From positions 1-20,921 of the forward strand of contig CAXNAA020000479.1 of NCBI GenBank assembly GCA_964200075.2: a stretch of 20,921 nt of DNA, given 5' to 3'. Position 1 is the first letter of the stretch; each line of letters begins with the position of its first letter. The notes under the pieces are model-generated. The model saw nothing but the letters and a program-made list of their open reading frames with translations. It searched no databases and was not told the DNA's origin. This document shows positions 10,440 through 20,633 of this stretch, piece by piece. The position numbers and the translations under genes were made by a program. The DNA is from Sphacelaria rigidula (lineage: Eukaryota; Phaeophyceae; Sphacelariales).

Positions 10440-12595
10440 CAGTATTTTGCCCTCAAGAAACTACCGGAAAAAAGACCGAACTCCGGCTGCTGCCCGCCCC
10501 GCTCTCCTGCATGGGAAGTGGTGAACAGAGAGGGGGTTGCACAAGGGCCATCTCAACACAACCTCCTTGGGGATGAGCATTACACCGTCGACTACATCCG
10601 TTAGCTCTCGACCTCGCTCCGGTCACAACAGACAACAAGGTCGAACGAACGGCGTGTAGAGCCTAAAATTATGGCGCGAAGAGTGCAAGGACCCGATCGA
10701 GACGCAAAAAAAAAACAGAATTAGCAAGCACTACAGCCGGTTGTGCTAAATGCGTTTGGGATTCATCTGCCATCAAATCCACACAACACAACACACACGA
10801 CGACCACTGTACACAACTAGTGAAGGAGTATATGACTGGAGATGAGGGAGGGGGTGAGGCGGTTGAGTGATGGAAGGCCGGGAAGACGAGGCAAGAAACA
10901 CAAAAGGTGAACCCTTGTCTCTCGGTAAATCGACGCTCCCCAGAAAACCTGAGATTTGGCAGTAGCGTCACCGTCCTGTTGTACTGAACGCTGAGAAATA
11001 AATATGGAAGCCAGTCAGACAGGACGATCGCAATGCCGGCGGATGCTTGAATGCACTCACCGTATACGAGTCGTGCTCGCTGAGCCGGGTGGCGGCTTGA
11101 AGGTGGCAAAGCTCCGTCAAGGATTGCTTGTTTGTACTCCCAAAGTCGATGCTACGCGGGTTTTGTGTGTCCTCTACGGGAGGGACAGGAAGTGCACTCT
11201 CCACTCTTTTCAAAAATTATCCAATATTTTTTTTTCTTTTTTTTTCTTTTTTCAAACACGAGGGAGCTGTCACCTTTTTTCAAAAATCTATGAACATCTA
11301 GGTTTTAGTGAAGATGTCGAGAGAGCATTTCATTTTTGTGTACAGTCAAGATGTTACCGAAGGAACATAAGTAGTTCGTTCACCCGTGGATCGGATCGGG
11401 CGACCACATGCTGCATATATCTCTCAGAGGTGATGCAGCAAGACATCGTACTCGCAGCGATAGCCTCGTAGTCATGTTGCAAGCAGCACATTTCCGAAAG
11501 TTGGTGGCTGCGTGTCTACTTCATGCTGCTTCATGGAACGACCTCTTCGGGGATCGCTTGGCTTGCGGTTCGGCTATGACGTGATGGCGGGTTCAGAGTT
11601 GAATTTTCAATTTTCAACTTCGGGAAAACGGTGTAGTCTCAAAGTCGATGATTTGCTGTGTCCGCTGCTGACTACGAACGACGTCCTGTACAAGTTGTCC
11701 TAGATTGTTTTTGAAAATGCTGGAAAGCCATTATCGCATGTTGATATGGGATGGGGGATGGCCAACGCGCGTGGTCTGCGGGGGGTGGGGGGTAGGTTTG
11801 TGTGCATTACGCTCTTGTATACTACAACAGTACACCCTGGCAGTACGCCATCGATCAACCATTGAGAGCACCTCCGCGTTCAATTTGTAATGTACATCGG
11901 GGGTCCCAACACAGTCAGACAGTGCGATCCTCTGAAGTGCAGGGTCTCGCAACACAACAGTCACAACAGTGTCGATATTCGTAAAGTGGAATCAAAATCA
12001 CAGCAAGAAACAGGTCCACTGTATTAATATCAAGTAAATATTGAAATATATGTACCAGTTAGCGGTCAGTATGGTGCAGTGTTCCATCGTGGTGCGGCCA
12101 CACATCAGCTATACTCATAGCACGTCGTTCAAAAAGTGCCCGCAGATAGTCTGGCGGTATTTCCCGTGGAAACGACCATAGTGTGACAATTACTGGATTC
12201 GTAGTGCATCGGCTCATAAACTGTTCCGGATAGACTTTTACTTTTTTATTTATTTTTTACAAATTTATGCGTCTTGCATGCTTGTTTGAAAGGGGTCATT
12301 CTGAAGCGGAAACCCCGCCGAGGCGTTACAAATACGTACTTGATTTTAGTGCGGAAGGCCGAAAACAAGGACGCAGAAATCTACGCGAATTATGCGAAAG
12401 CATGAAAAACAAAAGCCCACCAGTAATACGGTATATGCCGTGCTTCACAGCACAAGCTACGGCAGCGAGCTTTTGTGTCACTTGTGGTTGTGAAACAATA
12501 AATATGACGGATGTACAGTTGGCGAAATACGATTGTATCCTTGTGTGCAGGACAGTCTTTCATGAACACTACAGTAGTATGAGAGATACTACCTG
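10440..12595. other. No supported gene; probable CXC promoter region at left
   Basis: The first few hundred bases should contain the promoter and 5' UTR of the CXC gene; no TATA-like box stands out. The open frames at 11004-11471 (interrupted by T tracts) and 12267-12617 (running into the MITE) show no motif, and I do not call them. Confidence 0.4.
11227..11252 (+). repeat. T-rich tract
   Basis: T runs broken by two single C residues. The tract runs through an open plus-strand frame (11004-11471), which argues against that frame being coding. Confidence 0.8.
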
Positions 12596-13003
12596 TAGAG
12601 CTCGGAAATGGTACTAGTTTTAACTGGCCATTATCATTATAATCGTAATAATGGTGATGATTTTATGAAAACTTTGGATGATGGTATCAAACCATTAGTT
12701 ACCGTTACCGGCTTTATAAGCCGTTATAGGCTACGTATGCTACATATACAGCCCTTGAAAATTGGCCCATAACGAACGTATTGTTTAGCTCTCGTGAAGC
12801 TTAACCGTGTAACAAAGTTCCTCCCGCACGGCGGGGCCCTCCGGAGGCGCCTCCGGCGGGCCCCCCTCTACCGGGGGCCTTTCTGGTTGGCGGCTGCGCC
12901 GCTCGATGACCAAACCATTATGTACGATTTAACTGGTTAATGAGTGCGCTACGCGTAACCATTCAACTGGTTAATGGTCAGACAAACCATTTCCGAGCTC
13001 TAA
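12596..13003 (+). mobile_element. hAT-like MITE, left copy
   Basis: A 408-bp element with perfect 17-bp terminal inverted repeats, TAGAGCTCGGAAATGGT at the left and its complement at the right. It aligns along its whole length with the element at 20228-20625 in opposite orientation. Inside are several subterminal AACTGG-type motifs (near 12622, 12931 and 12966) and a very GC-rich core at 12830-12880 able to form hairpins. The TAGAG end fits the hAT terminal consensus. The flanking octamers (actacctg and agatatac) do not match, so the target duplication is lost or this copy has been rearranged. It carries no transposase, so it is nonautonomous. Confidence 0.85.
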
Positions 13004-14459
13004 GATATACAGGTAACAGTGGTGACTGTCTGTGACGCACCTTTGTTGATTTGCCTGAGAAATACATATACTCGCGTATGTCATTAAATTCGTGTCCCAA
13101 ACGAGCTGCCGTTCATCACCAACTGTTATATCATCAACAGCATTATACCCTCGACTGTAAACCGCCAGGGTAGGTCACCACGCTCTGAATCGGCATCCAC
13201 TTGCGTTGAAAAATTAGTAGAGGATCCACACGCCCAAAAAGAATATGAATCCTAATGCACTCGAAACAACTCTTCACGACCACACACGTGAAAAACGTGA
13301 ATGACCGGCCGATTGTCAGCGATACTCCACTATTACTCGATCAACAACCAGGCGTTAACAACACTATCGTGAGGATCTCACAACAGTGCGGGGTGCCATA
13401 ACAGGGCAGTTGGCAACCCACCGCATTGCAGGATCATATGGTGGGATAGCCCCATGCTGTGTGTACTGTGCTGCACTGTGCGATGACTGCACGGTACAGA
13501 CAATATACAGTCAGTACGGATAGTACCATGTGGTAGGTCGTTTGAGAAATTTGAGGGATACCTACCTATCGTACCTTCGAGGAATCATCTATTTTGTAGT
13601 GCAAAGGAGGGGGTGTTGGGTGCATCGCATGATGGACAGCAGCATTATAAGTAGCAGCGTTGGTACAGCACGTGATGCACTTCGCGATCCATTGGAACGT
13701 GTCATCATCTACCGCCCCAAAATTCACGGCCGAAAGAACTGAAATATAAAAATATCTTTTGTGTTGAGCTGCTCACATACAGGCGAACCCTGAGCGGTGA
13801 AGACGTTGTCCACTTGTGTAGATTAGTGGACAACATCAACAGAGGTTTCTGCCGGGGTTTTCGTCATTCTCGGAGATCCCAGGGGGCTGAGAGGGAGAGG
13901 AGGAGGGGGGGGGGAGCCTGAAGGAGGTGATGCGCTTGTCGCAACCGTCGTGCGGGTTGCCACTGAGTGCTGGCTGTAATGTCCATTGATTTTCTGTACA
14001 GTACATACGATAGACAGTGCATGCATGCACTGCGTTGACGTCTACATGCACTGCTGCCTATTTTATATTACGCTCACAGCAATCATGCATCACAGAAAAT
14101 TACGATCGACGGAATTCCATTTTACTGACACAGATTTCTTGCTCGTCCGTCACCCAGAGGTCCGAAATGGGTCGACCCTCCCCCCTCCCCCCCTTAGGAA
14201 CGGTGCTCCGACTCGAGAGGGATGCGTGGTCAATGGTCAAACGACTGGGGCAAGCAACAAATGAGTACGCCCCCCCTCCCCGACTCGCAAGAACTATCTG
14301 CGCTCGATGCTTCTCTTAGTACCGGGCAAACAATGAACAGTCGACGCTTAAGAGATGGCTCAAGTTCGACACGAAAACAGGCAAGCCGACGATGATGAGC
14401 AAAAAATGGCAAAGCCAAGCACAGCACATACGGTATACATAGTGCACGTTTTACTCTAA
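13004..14459. other. No supported gene
   Basis: Between the left MITE and the stop codon of the small membrane-protein gene. It contains a 10-bp stem-loop and C/G-rich tracts. The last few hundred bases may be that gene's 3' UTR. Confidence 0.4.
13805..13834. repeat. Perfect 10-bp stem-loop
   Basis: GTTGTCCACT at 13805-13814 pairs with AGTGGACAAC at 13825-13834 across a 10-nt loop. It lies in sequence without a supported gene. Confidence 0.55.
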
Positions 14460-15971
14460 TCATTTTCGTGATCTCATCGGATCAAACCCAATTTCTACAC
14501 GATTCGCTTCCTCCTCCTTGCGCTCTCCTCGAGCTTGGGCCACGCGTTCCCGCAGCCGCTCCTGTCCCTGCTCCTTGACGTACGATTGTGCATATCGATT
14601 GGCATAAAAACTGCCGTATCCTAATCCGGCCATAGCAACCCCAGAAACCACAGCCTTGAACCGTCCCCCTGTCAAAACACGCACGACAAGCGACCGCACG
14701 GTCCGTGAGGCCAGCAGCAGGTGTTGAGGGCAAAAATGGCAAGAGCGCTACATGGAAGTGACGAAAATATATATATATATATATATATATTGAACGCAAC
14801 ACAAAGAGTGTTAAAAGACACGGTCAAACGCCTTCGATGAAATACGAAACGAACTGACGGTTCTACATGGCAGGGTAGGGTTTGTCGCCGACGTGACTAG
14901 CAATGAATTCTCACCTCTGCGCTTCGATAGGCCCCGTGGACTCACAACATATCTCTAGTGATTCTCTGGTTTTGGCATGAACGTATCAAACTTTTGCGGC
15001 ACACCGCACACATGCGTCACTGTTCCTTGACTCTCACCAATGGGAACGGTCATCAGCAAACCTGTCAGACCCCCTGCGCCCGCGCATCCCCAAGCATCGG
15101 ATTTCCCCCCTCGGGCCTTGCAAATCAACGCTTCGCTACCTGAAAAAGGGGGCGAAGTGGCCGACGGACGGGGACACAAGAAAAATCGAGGGGGGTATTC
15201 AGCGCCGCTTTCACCCTGCCTACGACATGCGCAGTGGCTGTTCGTTGCGCATGACACCATCAATGCATGCATGCGCACGGACAATGTCACAGCCGGGTAT
15301 GGAGAGCAAGCAGACAGGCATCAAGCGTTGAAAGGCAAAATCGACCGACATTTTGACTCCGCGATTGATCTTCAAGGGACATCGTGTGAAACGTTCACTT
15401 GACTATAACCTCATAACCTACTGCTGCGCTTGCCAACGATGAGCTCGGGTCTTGACCCTTTCGGAACTCGCGAAAAACAGGACAAAGTCCCATGTGCGAG
15501 CTTTCGTCACCGGAAAAAACGTCACTTCGAGTTCGGTGCACGAATCCATCACATGAGTATACTTGATCTTAGAGTGGTGCACCGTTTTGTTGGGCTGCAT
15601 CGTCAACACTTGCAGAAAAACAACCACATCTTGCCCAAGAAAACGTCAATCATAAATCATCATTTCCCCATCAACGGTTCCAAAAGGGATCAGTAGAACG
15701 TATCCCACATCCGAAACTCGGGGAGTGCCACCATGAAATGAGGGCTGTCCCGAAAGAGACATCACGCTTACGCACGACGGATGAGACGACGCACTCCGCT
15801 CACGACTTCGAACCGCTCACCGAAAAATGCCATTGAGGCGACTCCGAAGTTCGCCGCCATACTGAAAGCGTAAAAGGGCACGGGCTGACCTCGATACGTT
15901 GCCAGCACTGTACCGCCCAACGCGCCGGCCGAAGCTGGGTTTGTCCCGTGTGTGTTTGGCATGGGAGGCAT
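14460..15971 (-). CDS. Small multi-pass membrane protein, three exons, family unidentified
   Basis: Exons are 15971-15821, 15139-15038 and 14668-14460, giving 153 residues and a TGA stop. Both introns are phase 1 with good borders: G|GTGAGC with a TTTTTCAG acceptor, and G|GTGAGA with a TTTTGACAG acceptor. The start is ATG 15971-15969, with no competing upstream start in frame. The protein has a short N-terminal Gly/Ala-rich segment, then RGQPVPFYAFSMAANFGV at about 27-44, continuing hydrophobic to residue 51. A Gly-rich hydrophobic segment lies at about 70-86 (GLTGLLMTVPIGG) and another at 90-108 (VSGVAMAGLGYGSF). A charged, probably helical tail follows from 111 (EQGQERLRERVAQARGERK). Three membrane segments are likely. 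The Gly-spaced helices loosely recall Tim17-type proteins, but that is an impression only. Hydrophobicity is continuous across the junctions, which supports the splicing. Confidence 0.7.
14767..14790 (+). repeat. (AT)12 microsatellite
   Basis: Twelve uninterrupted AT units in the second intron (14669-15037) of the small membrane-protein gene. Confidence 0.9.
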
Positions 15972-16202
15972 GTTTTGTGGAGGCGGCAGTCGGAAAGCGT
16001 GAACAACGCAGGAGCTGGTGGGCCAAAATTTTGACGAGTGAAACGAAGGGGAGCGTCATCCTAAGATAGCGCACATCAACACGAGCAAAGCAGTCGCCGA
16101 GAAAGAAGCCATTTCGAACTTTTCCTACTGCAACGCACACTCCCTGAAAACTGTCACCCTTGCCACAAACAGCTGTAACTAGCAGCGCAGAAGTCGTCAC
16201 GA
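15972..16202. promoter_or_regulatory. Candidate promoter region of the three-exon gene, possibly bidirectional
   Basis: 231 bp between the ATG of the minus-strand gene at 15971 and the possible plus-strand start at 16203. No TATA-like box or other core motif is evident. The call rests on position only. Confidence 0.25.
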
Positions 16203-16745
16203 ATGGCACCGCTTCAAATTCAACAGTCGTACCAAAGGGACGACAGGCAGTCCCTGACGCTCTGCACTGTGGGTAAGACGATGTGTGTTATCTTGGCGAA
16301 AGGCATCGACAAACATACTGATTCCCGTTTTCGGTTGTACTATGATGTCAAGAAGAAAAGGCGCGCCCGGCACAATTTCAGCCTTGAAAGTCCTGACCTG
16401 AGCCAAGCTTTGAAGTGTATGGATCATCACGACTTCACCGAGTCAAGTCTAGGCCCCATATCATCTAAGGTCGAGCGCGTGGAACCCCAGTTGGAAGATA
16501 TGAGTAGATTTCTATCGGGTGAAGCAGCTGTCTCAACCTGCGCAATGGTTATGGGTCACTTTCCCCGGAACCGCCCCCTGCTATCCCATATAGCTCCCCT
16601 ATATTCGCATTAACCGTTTTAGCGCTCGCGGCCTGCAGTGAGACCTGACAGGCCCGTGGAGGATGGCGATATTGCAGAAGAGGAAGACCTCCTAGGACGT
16701 CTGGGCTCTGAAGCAGAATTCACGTATTTTATTTCTGACCAGTAG
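16203..16745 (+). CDS. Possible two-exon gene, function unknown
   Basis: An open frame starts at ATG 16203. A second block ending at TAG 16743-16745 reads as typical acidic coding sequence (PVEDGDIAEEEDLLGRLGSE). They join in phase using a donor at 16519 (G|GTGAAG, weak) and an acceptor at 16638 (GGCCTGCAG), giving about 140 residues: a basic N-terminal half (VKKKRRARHNF) and an acidic C-terminal half (EPQLEDMSRFLS onward). No domain is recognised. The start lies only 231 bp from the start of the minus-strand gene at 15971, as expected for a divergent pair. The opposite strand at 16430-16197 is also open, so the evidence for this strand is weak. Confidence 0.25.
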
Positions 16746-17349
16746 CATCCGATTATGGTAACATGGTTGAGAGGACAGGTTGAGGTTTTGCAGGGCGCTG
16801 TGGGAAGGACAAGCTCGCCACCGAGATCCTATGCGTGCTACTTGCGTGTATGTCAACGCGTGTGCGTGCTCGTCGTGCTCAATTGGCTGTTGCAGGGGAC
16901 AAGGGGAAAGTTTCTCCGAACCTCCGGCCCAGATCGAACATCAGCGAACTACACATCCCTTCCAGTACACCCCACACCAAATGAGCCACGCTCTTCGGCT
17001 ATTCAGCGATAAACAAACGGCTCAGTTGTTGCGTGTGTTGACCACAGGTATGCTGGCGAGATCACCGCTACTGTACTGTCTGTACTGTCTAAAATCATAA
17101 CACGGCAGTGCAGCTCGCTATACCCGAATAAATACGGACTACTGTGTTGTACTGTTGAGGGAAACGCAGTCCGAATGCAGCAGTGTGTATTGACAACATG
17201 CATGCACAGAATGGTGACATAATGAATGCTCCTGTGCTATGGTGTAAAAAAATGTGATATGACGGTGCCAATGGCCCTGTCGTGTGCTGCGATGTTTGTG
17301 AGGCGCGCATGTGCGTGACGACAGCGTTTCGACGTAGGCGTTGTGTTTT

Positions 17350-17504
17350 CCACAGAAAACAGTCATTCTGAACCTCGGGCTGAAATCCCCCCCCCGCAGT
17401 TGTAGGACGGTGGGCGCTACAGCGGTTAACGTCGGGGGCACGAGACCTCGCACGTTGACCCGGCACAATCCCCGAACAACAGAGGCCGGGATTTGTTTCG
17501 CCAT
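17350..17504 (-). CDS. Possible first exon with organelle-targeting-like N terminus
   Basis: ATG at 17504-17502 in a reasonable context. The first 38 residues contain five basic residues (K3, R11, R15, R19, R36) and no acidic ones, and are rich in Val, Ala, Thr and Leu (MAKQIPASVVRGLCRVNVRG). This is the composition of a mitochondrial or plastid transit peptide. I found no strong donor to end it and no downstream exon, so the left limit given is arbitrary. The frame is also open on the other strand. Confidence 0.15.
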
Positions 17505-17737
17505 AATGCCCACCACCAAATAGTATTTGTGAGAAATATACGTTTTACTGGAAGGGATATTTTTTTCTCTCTCTCGGCCTCTCTGGCCCATTCATCTTTT
17601 TGTTCTTCTGCCCTTTTTTCTGTTCCGTTACGTTGATTTGTGATTGATATTCAATGCCCTACAACAGTGATTTCCTCCTTTTTTGCTGCTCCTGACCACG
17701 GGCTGGATTGTTGGAATCAGCTGATGTGAGATAATCG

Positions 17738-17754
17738 ATCAATCAATCAATCAA
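17738..17754 (+). repeat. ATCA microsatellite
   Basis: Four ATCA units and a partial one, in sequence without a supported gene. Confidence 0.8.
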
Positions 17755-18383
17755 GTGATGGTGTCTCGTTGGAGCTCGTGATGGATAGTTCCTGCCCAAG
17801 TAGTGTGCGCCCCCGATTGCTTGGTCATAACCTACTTTCACGGCCTTGTTCGTTTGGCTTAGTTTGTGTTTGTACGGCCCCTTCACCGTAAGTCATGCGG
17901 CAAGGGCCCGCCGTTTTATTTTCTTTGCTGTTCGTTATCTGCTTCCTCTTCCGTCTCCCCACTCTCTCTGAACTATAAAGCAGCTGTTAAAAATTGTGCG
18001 TGTACCGGCACCAGCCCGCACGTTGTACTGTACAGGCTCTTGACTGCGCTCCATTACAATCTACTCAAGAGGCGGTGCCGTTACGCACAGGCCTGTGGCT
18101 CAACGGGCACCCGGTGGTTATATGGACCGCATCCTGGGCAAATTTTACATGGACACGAGTTCATATAACTTTGTGAGTTCCCTTGGTTGTAGCGTGAAAT
18201 GTCCTTGATTTCAAGATGACTTCGATGTCGCCCAAGCTCTCCTCTTCGTTCTCCCTTCCATTGTTTCGCGGGGCCGGCAGCCGACACTACTGTTCCGAAA
18301 AGACGTATCGCGCTGAAGGGGTTACTCCTAAGCTTTACTGGTTGGTAAGCTTTCTGCAGGGCTCGCGAAGGCGAACAATCACT

Positions 18384-18638
18384 CTACAAACGTTGGTGAA
18401 CAAACCTGGCTTGATCAGCAGTGTATTCCGTCAAGATATTAACCCTACAGCTACGATTTAGGTCAGCCTCAAACCTCATGCGCCCTTGGTACATTGCATG
18501 AGCAAGGAGCGCTCTCCAAGCAGCGACCTCGGGTTCGCGAGTAAACTGTCTCAACTGCGCTGCAATGTACCGCTCTACACGGCACCAATGAACCACCGGG
18601 CTGCTGCTCTGATATTTAGAAGGGCACGCTACTTCCGC
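18384..18638 (-). CDS. Possible terminal exon, function unknown
   Basis: Open frame of 84 codons and a stop, with no ATG near its beginning. It is preceded by a good acceptor: a T-run (CTTTTTTTAG), then GCATAG ending at 18639. The peptide is of mixed, non-repetitive composition and looks helical (RYIAAQLRQFTREPEVAAWR and ALLAHAMYQGRMRFEADL), unlike a chance frame. No upstream partner exon could be fixed, and no family is recognised. It could be the 3' end of a gene running leftward from about 19 kb, or a relic. Confidence 0.25.
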   Translation of the reverse strand, partial: AEVACPSKYQSSSPVVHWCRVERYIAAQLRQFTREPEVAAWRALLAHAMYQGRMRFEADLNRSCRVNILTEYTADQARFVHQRL

Positions 18639-19726
18639 CTATGCAGCTAAAAAAAGACAACAGTGGGTGCTGTACACTCCAGTACATACTTAGGTTTGAC
18701 ATCGGCACAGAAACTACAGACACACCATGTTGCGCAGCGTGCACCGTACGCTGGATAACACCCCGACTTGCGCGGAGGGTGTCACGTTCGTGGACTTTGT
18801 CAACCAACAGTACAGCTGTGAAGCACACCATGGTGAGAGTACAGGCATAATACAAGGGTTGGGCGTTGCACCTACAGGTGTTACGGCGCAGGTGCCATAC
18901 ACTATGTTTTGAGATATCCCTACGGAGTCAAGTGAACGTACCCAGCTATGGTTTACAGACAGGCCGTAGATCATTACATGCTAACTGTATGTTTTTTACC
19001 TCCCATCAGACTGCATTTCCCCACTTTCATCACGGCTGACCCATCCTCGAGATCCTTCTCAGAAGTAGCACTAGTCGTTGTACCTTGTCGTTCCTCCATG
19101 TACTGAACTGAACCACCCAAGTCCTGCTTCAACAGCCGGCCAGTACGTACCAGGGCAGGCCGGCCTCGGTATTTTTTAAAGTAATTTAGTCTACTTTGTC
19201 AGACCCGTGATCGCATATATGCTTTATCCGATCCGTGTGTCGAATGTAGCTAAAGCAGAGAGACAATATATTCATGCGGCACAGAAAAAGTACTTTACGT
19301 ATGTTAGAACAGTGCAATGCGTACTAAAAGGCGAAGAACAGCGAAATGTGTGTAAAAAACAAAATATCCCATAGATAATCATGACCTATATCGTAAGCAG
19401 GCATCTACAACTACAGCTGATATCATTCAAGGCATCCATTGCCTGGAATTGTACGGGGAAGAGACCAAGCCATGGAGGGAGACTCAAGCGATGAAGGGCT
19501 GCATAGGAGAGGGCAAGGATCAGAGCATGAAAGAGCGCTGGGGATTGAGATCTCGAGAGATCCTCACGGCGAAAGTAAGGATGATAGACAACACACTCGT
19601 TGTACAGAGTATATGATTTCAAATCGAAATGAAAAACTCAAAAACTCCAAACGGTACATACACCATCATGCACATCCGATCGACGCAGGGCTTGCTGTTG
19701 CGAGATCGCACACGGGCTAACGTTAG
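18639..19726. other. No well-supported gene
   Basis: Frames at 18727-18912 (plus), 18714-18974 (minus) and 19439-19720 (plus) overlap or oppose one another and show no domain. The last is in the same frame as the broken frame that starts at 19727, separated by a TAA and a TAG, and could be part of the same relic. Confidence 0.3.
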
Positions 19727-20101
19727 AGATGCTGTAATGGACCCCGGTATGGTCGAACATATGTCGCACGCCCCGAGGGTGTGCAAGAACTGCTGGTGAG
19801 AATAGGGAAGTTGCTCAACAACTTCGACTCTCGTGCCGCTTTTCAGGTTTGAACCCTGGCCGTTGACATAATTTGCTACCCTGAAGCATCCGTGAAACGG
19901 TTTTGGTCCGTTGCATTACCGATGTACACCGCAGAAGCTGTTGAAGTACAGTCATTGCTGTCTTCACGGAGTGGCCTATTGCTGCACAATTGATGGTTGC
20001 ACTACGCGCAGTCGATCCGTGAACCTGGGAGGTACAGCTGTCCGGCAGCGGGCGTTGAAGGTTTCATACGAAGTCGTTTGAAATCAGGAAGCACATGGTA
20101 A
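19727..20101 (+). pseudogene. Broken coding-like frame with two internal TGA codons
   Basis: One plus-strand frame runs 124 codons to a TAA at 20099-20101, interrupted only by TGA at 19850-19852 and 19991-19993. The three pieces read as ordinary protein sequence: VQELLVRIGKLLNNFDSRAA, then PEASVKRFWSVALPMYTAEA, then REPGRYSCPAAGVEGF. This suggests a decayed exon, perhaps from a mobile element, since a hAT MITE starts 126 bp downstream. A short intron could instead remove the first TGA (donor CTG|GTGAGA near 19794, acceptor CTTTTCAG at 19846), but the frame beyond it does not stay open. No family is recognised. Confidence 0.3.
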
Positions 20102-20219
20102 ACGTTGTATAACACCCCCAGTGATATGTTCGGCTGTTCTTGGCATTATCTCGGTATCTGCTATACAAGTCAGCACCGCAGAATATGCTGCATATCACTC
20201 AGGTGTAGTATATCAATCT

Positions 20220-20227
20220 CTGAATAA
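20220..20227. repeat. Target site duplication of right MITE, left half
   Basis: ctgaataa, identical to 20626-20633 on the other side of the element. The perfect match dates this copy as a fairly recent, independent insertion. Confidence 0.85.
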
Positions 20228-20625
20228 AAGAGGTCGGAAATGGTTTGTCTAGCCATTAACCAGTTGAGTGGTTACGCGTACCGCACTCATTAACCAGTTA
20301 AATGGTACATAATGGTGTAGTCATCGAGCGGCGCAGGCGTGAGCCAAAAAGCCCCCCCCCCGGCAGGGGGGGTTCCGCCGGAGGTACCCCCGGAGGGCCC
20401 TGCTGGAGGCGCCGTGCTGGAAGCACGTTTCACGCGATTTGGCTTCACGAGAGCTAAAAAATACGTGAATTTCGGACCAATTTTCAAGGGCTGTATGAAG
20501 CATACGTAGCCGGTAACGGTAAATAATGGTTTGAAACCATTATCCAAAACTTTCATATAACCGTTACCACTATTACCATCATAAGGATAATGGCCAGTTA
20601 TAACTGGTACCATTTCCGAGCTCTA
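20228..20625 (-). mobile_element. hAT-like MITE, right copy with intact target duplication
   Basis: A 398-bp copy of the 12596-13003 element, inverted. The right terminal repeat is intact (reads TAGAGCTCGGAAATGG on the minus strand); the left one has drifted (AAGAGGTCGGAAATGG). It is flanked by a perfect 8-bp direct repeat, ctgaataa, at 20220-20227 and 20626-20633. That octamer has T at position 2 and A at position 7, the hAT preference. Compared with the other copy it lacks about 21 bp near 20500 and differs by indels in the GC-rich core, which holds an 11-C run near 20351-20361. Confidence 0.9.
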
Positions 20626-20633
20626 CTGAATAA
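20626..20633. repeat. Target site duplication of right MITE, right half
   Basis: ctgaataa, the partner of 20220-20227. Confidence 0.85.

Larger units (their letters stand above)
16746..18383. other. No well-supported gene
   Basis: Contains the weak transit-peptide-like frame near 17504, an ATCA microsatellite and a repeated CTGTACTGT motif near 17070-17092. Other frames are short and lack motifs. Confidence 0.35.

Noticed and set aside
11004-11471. 155-codon plus-strand frame
   Set aside because: It reads through long T tracts as Phe runs and has no motif. A chance frame is more likely.
15040-15402. 120-codon plus-strand frame starting MGTVISKP
   Set aside because: It runs antisense to exon 2 and intron 1 of the three-exon gene. 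It has low-complexity composition and no recognised domain.
15418-15627. Minus-strand frame with a plausible-looking peptide (VTFFPVTKARTWDFVLFF)
   Set aside because: It lies wholly in the first intron of the three-exon gene, has stops on both sides in frame, and cannot be joined to the exons in phase without breaking the better model.
20290-20613. A 107-codon frame inside the right MITE, with the left copy sharing the same start and end frame (12608-12940)
   Set aside because: Over the first 35 codons I count about 15 substitutions between copies, 8 at codon position 1, 6 at position 2 and only 1 at position 3, the opposite of protein conservation. The left copy has an in-frame stop and shifts frame through the GC-rich core. 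The shared frame reflects DNA identity, not a maintained protein.
12596-20625. One 8-kb transposon with long inverted ends carrying the genes between
   Set aside because: Each end is a complete element with its own pair of terminal repeats, and the 8-bp duplication surrounds the right copy alone.
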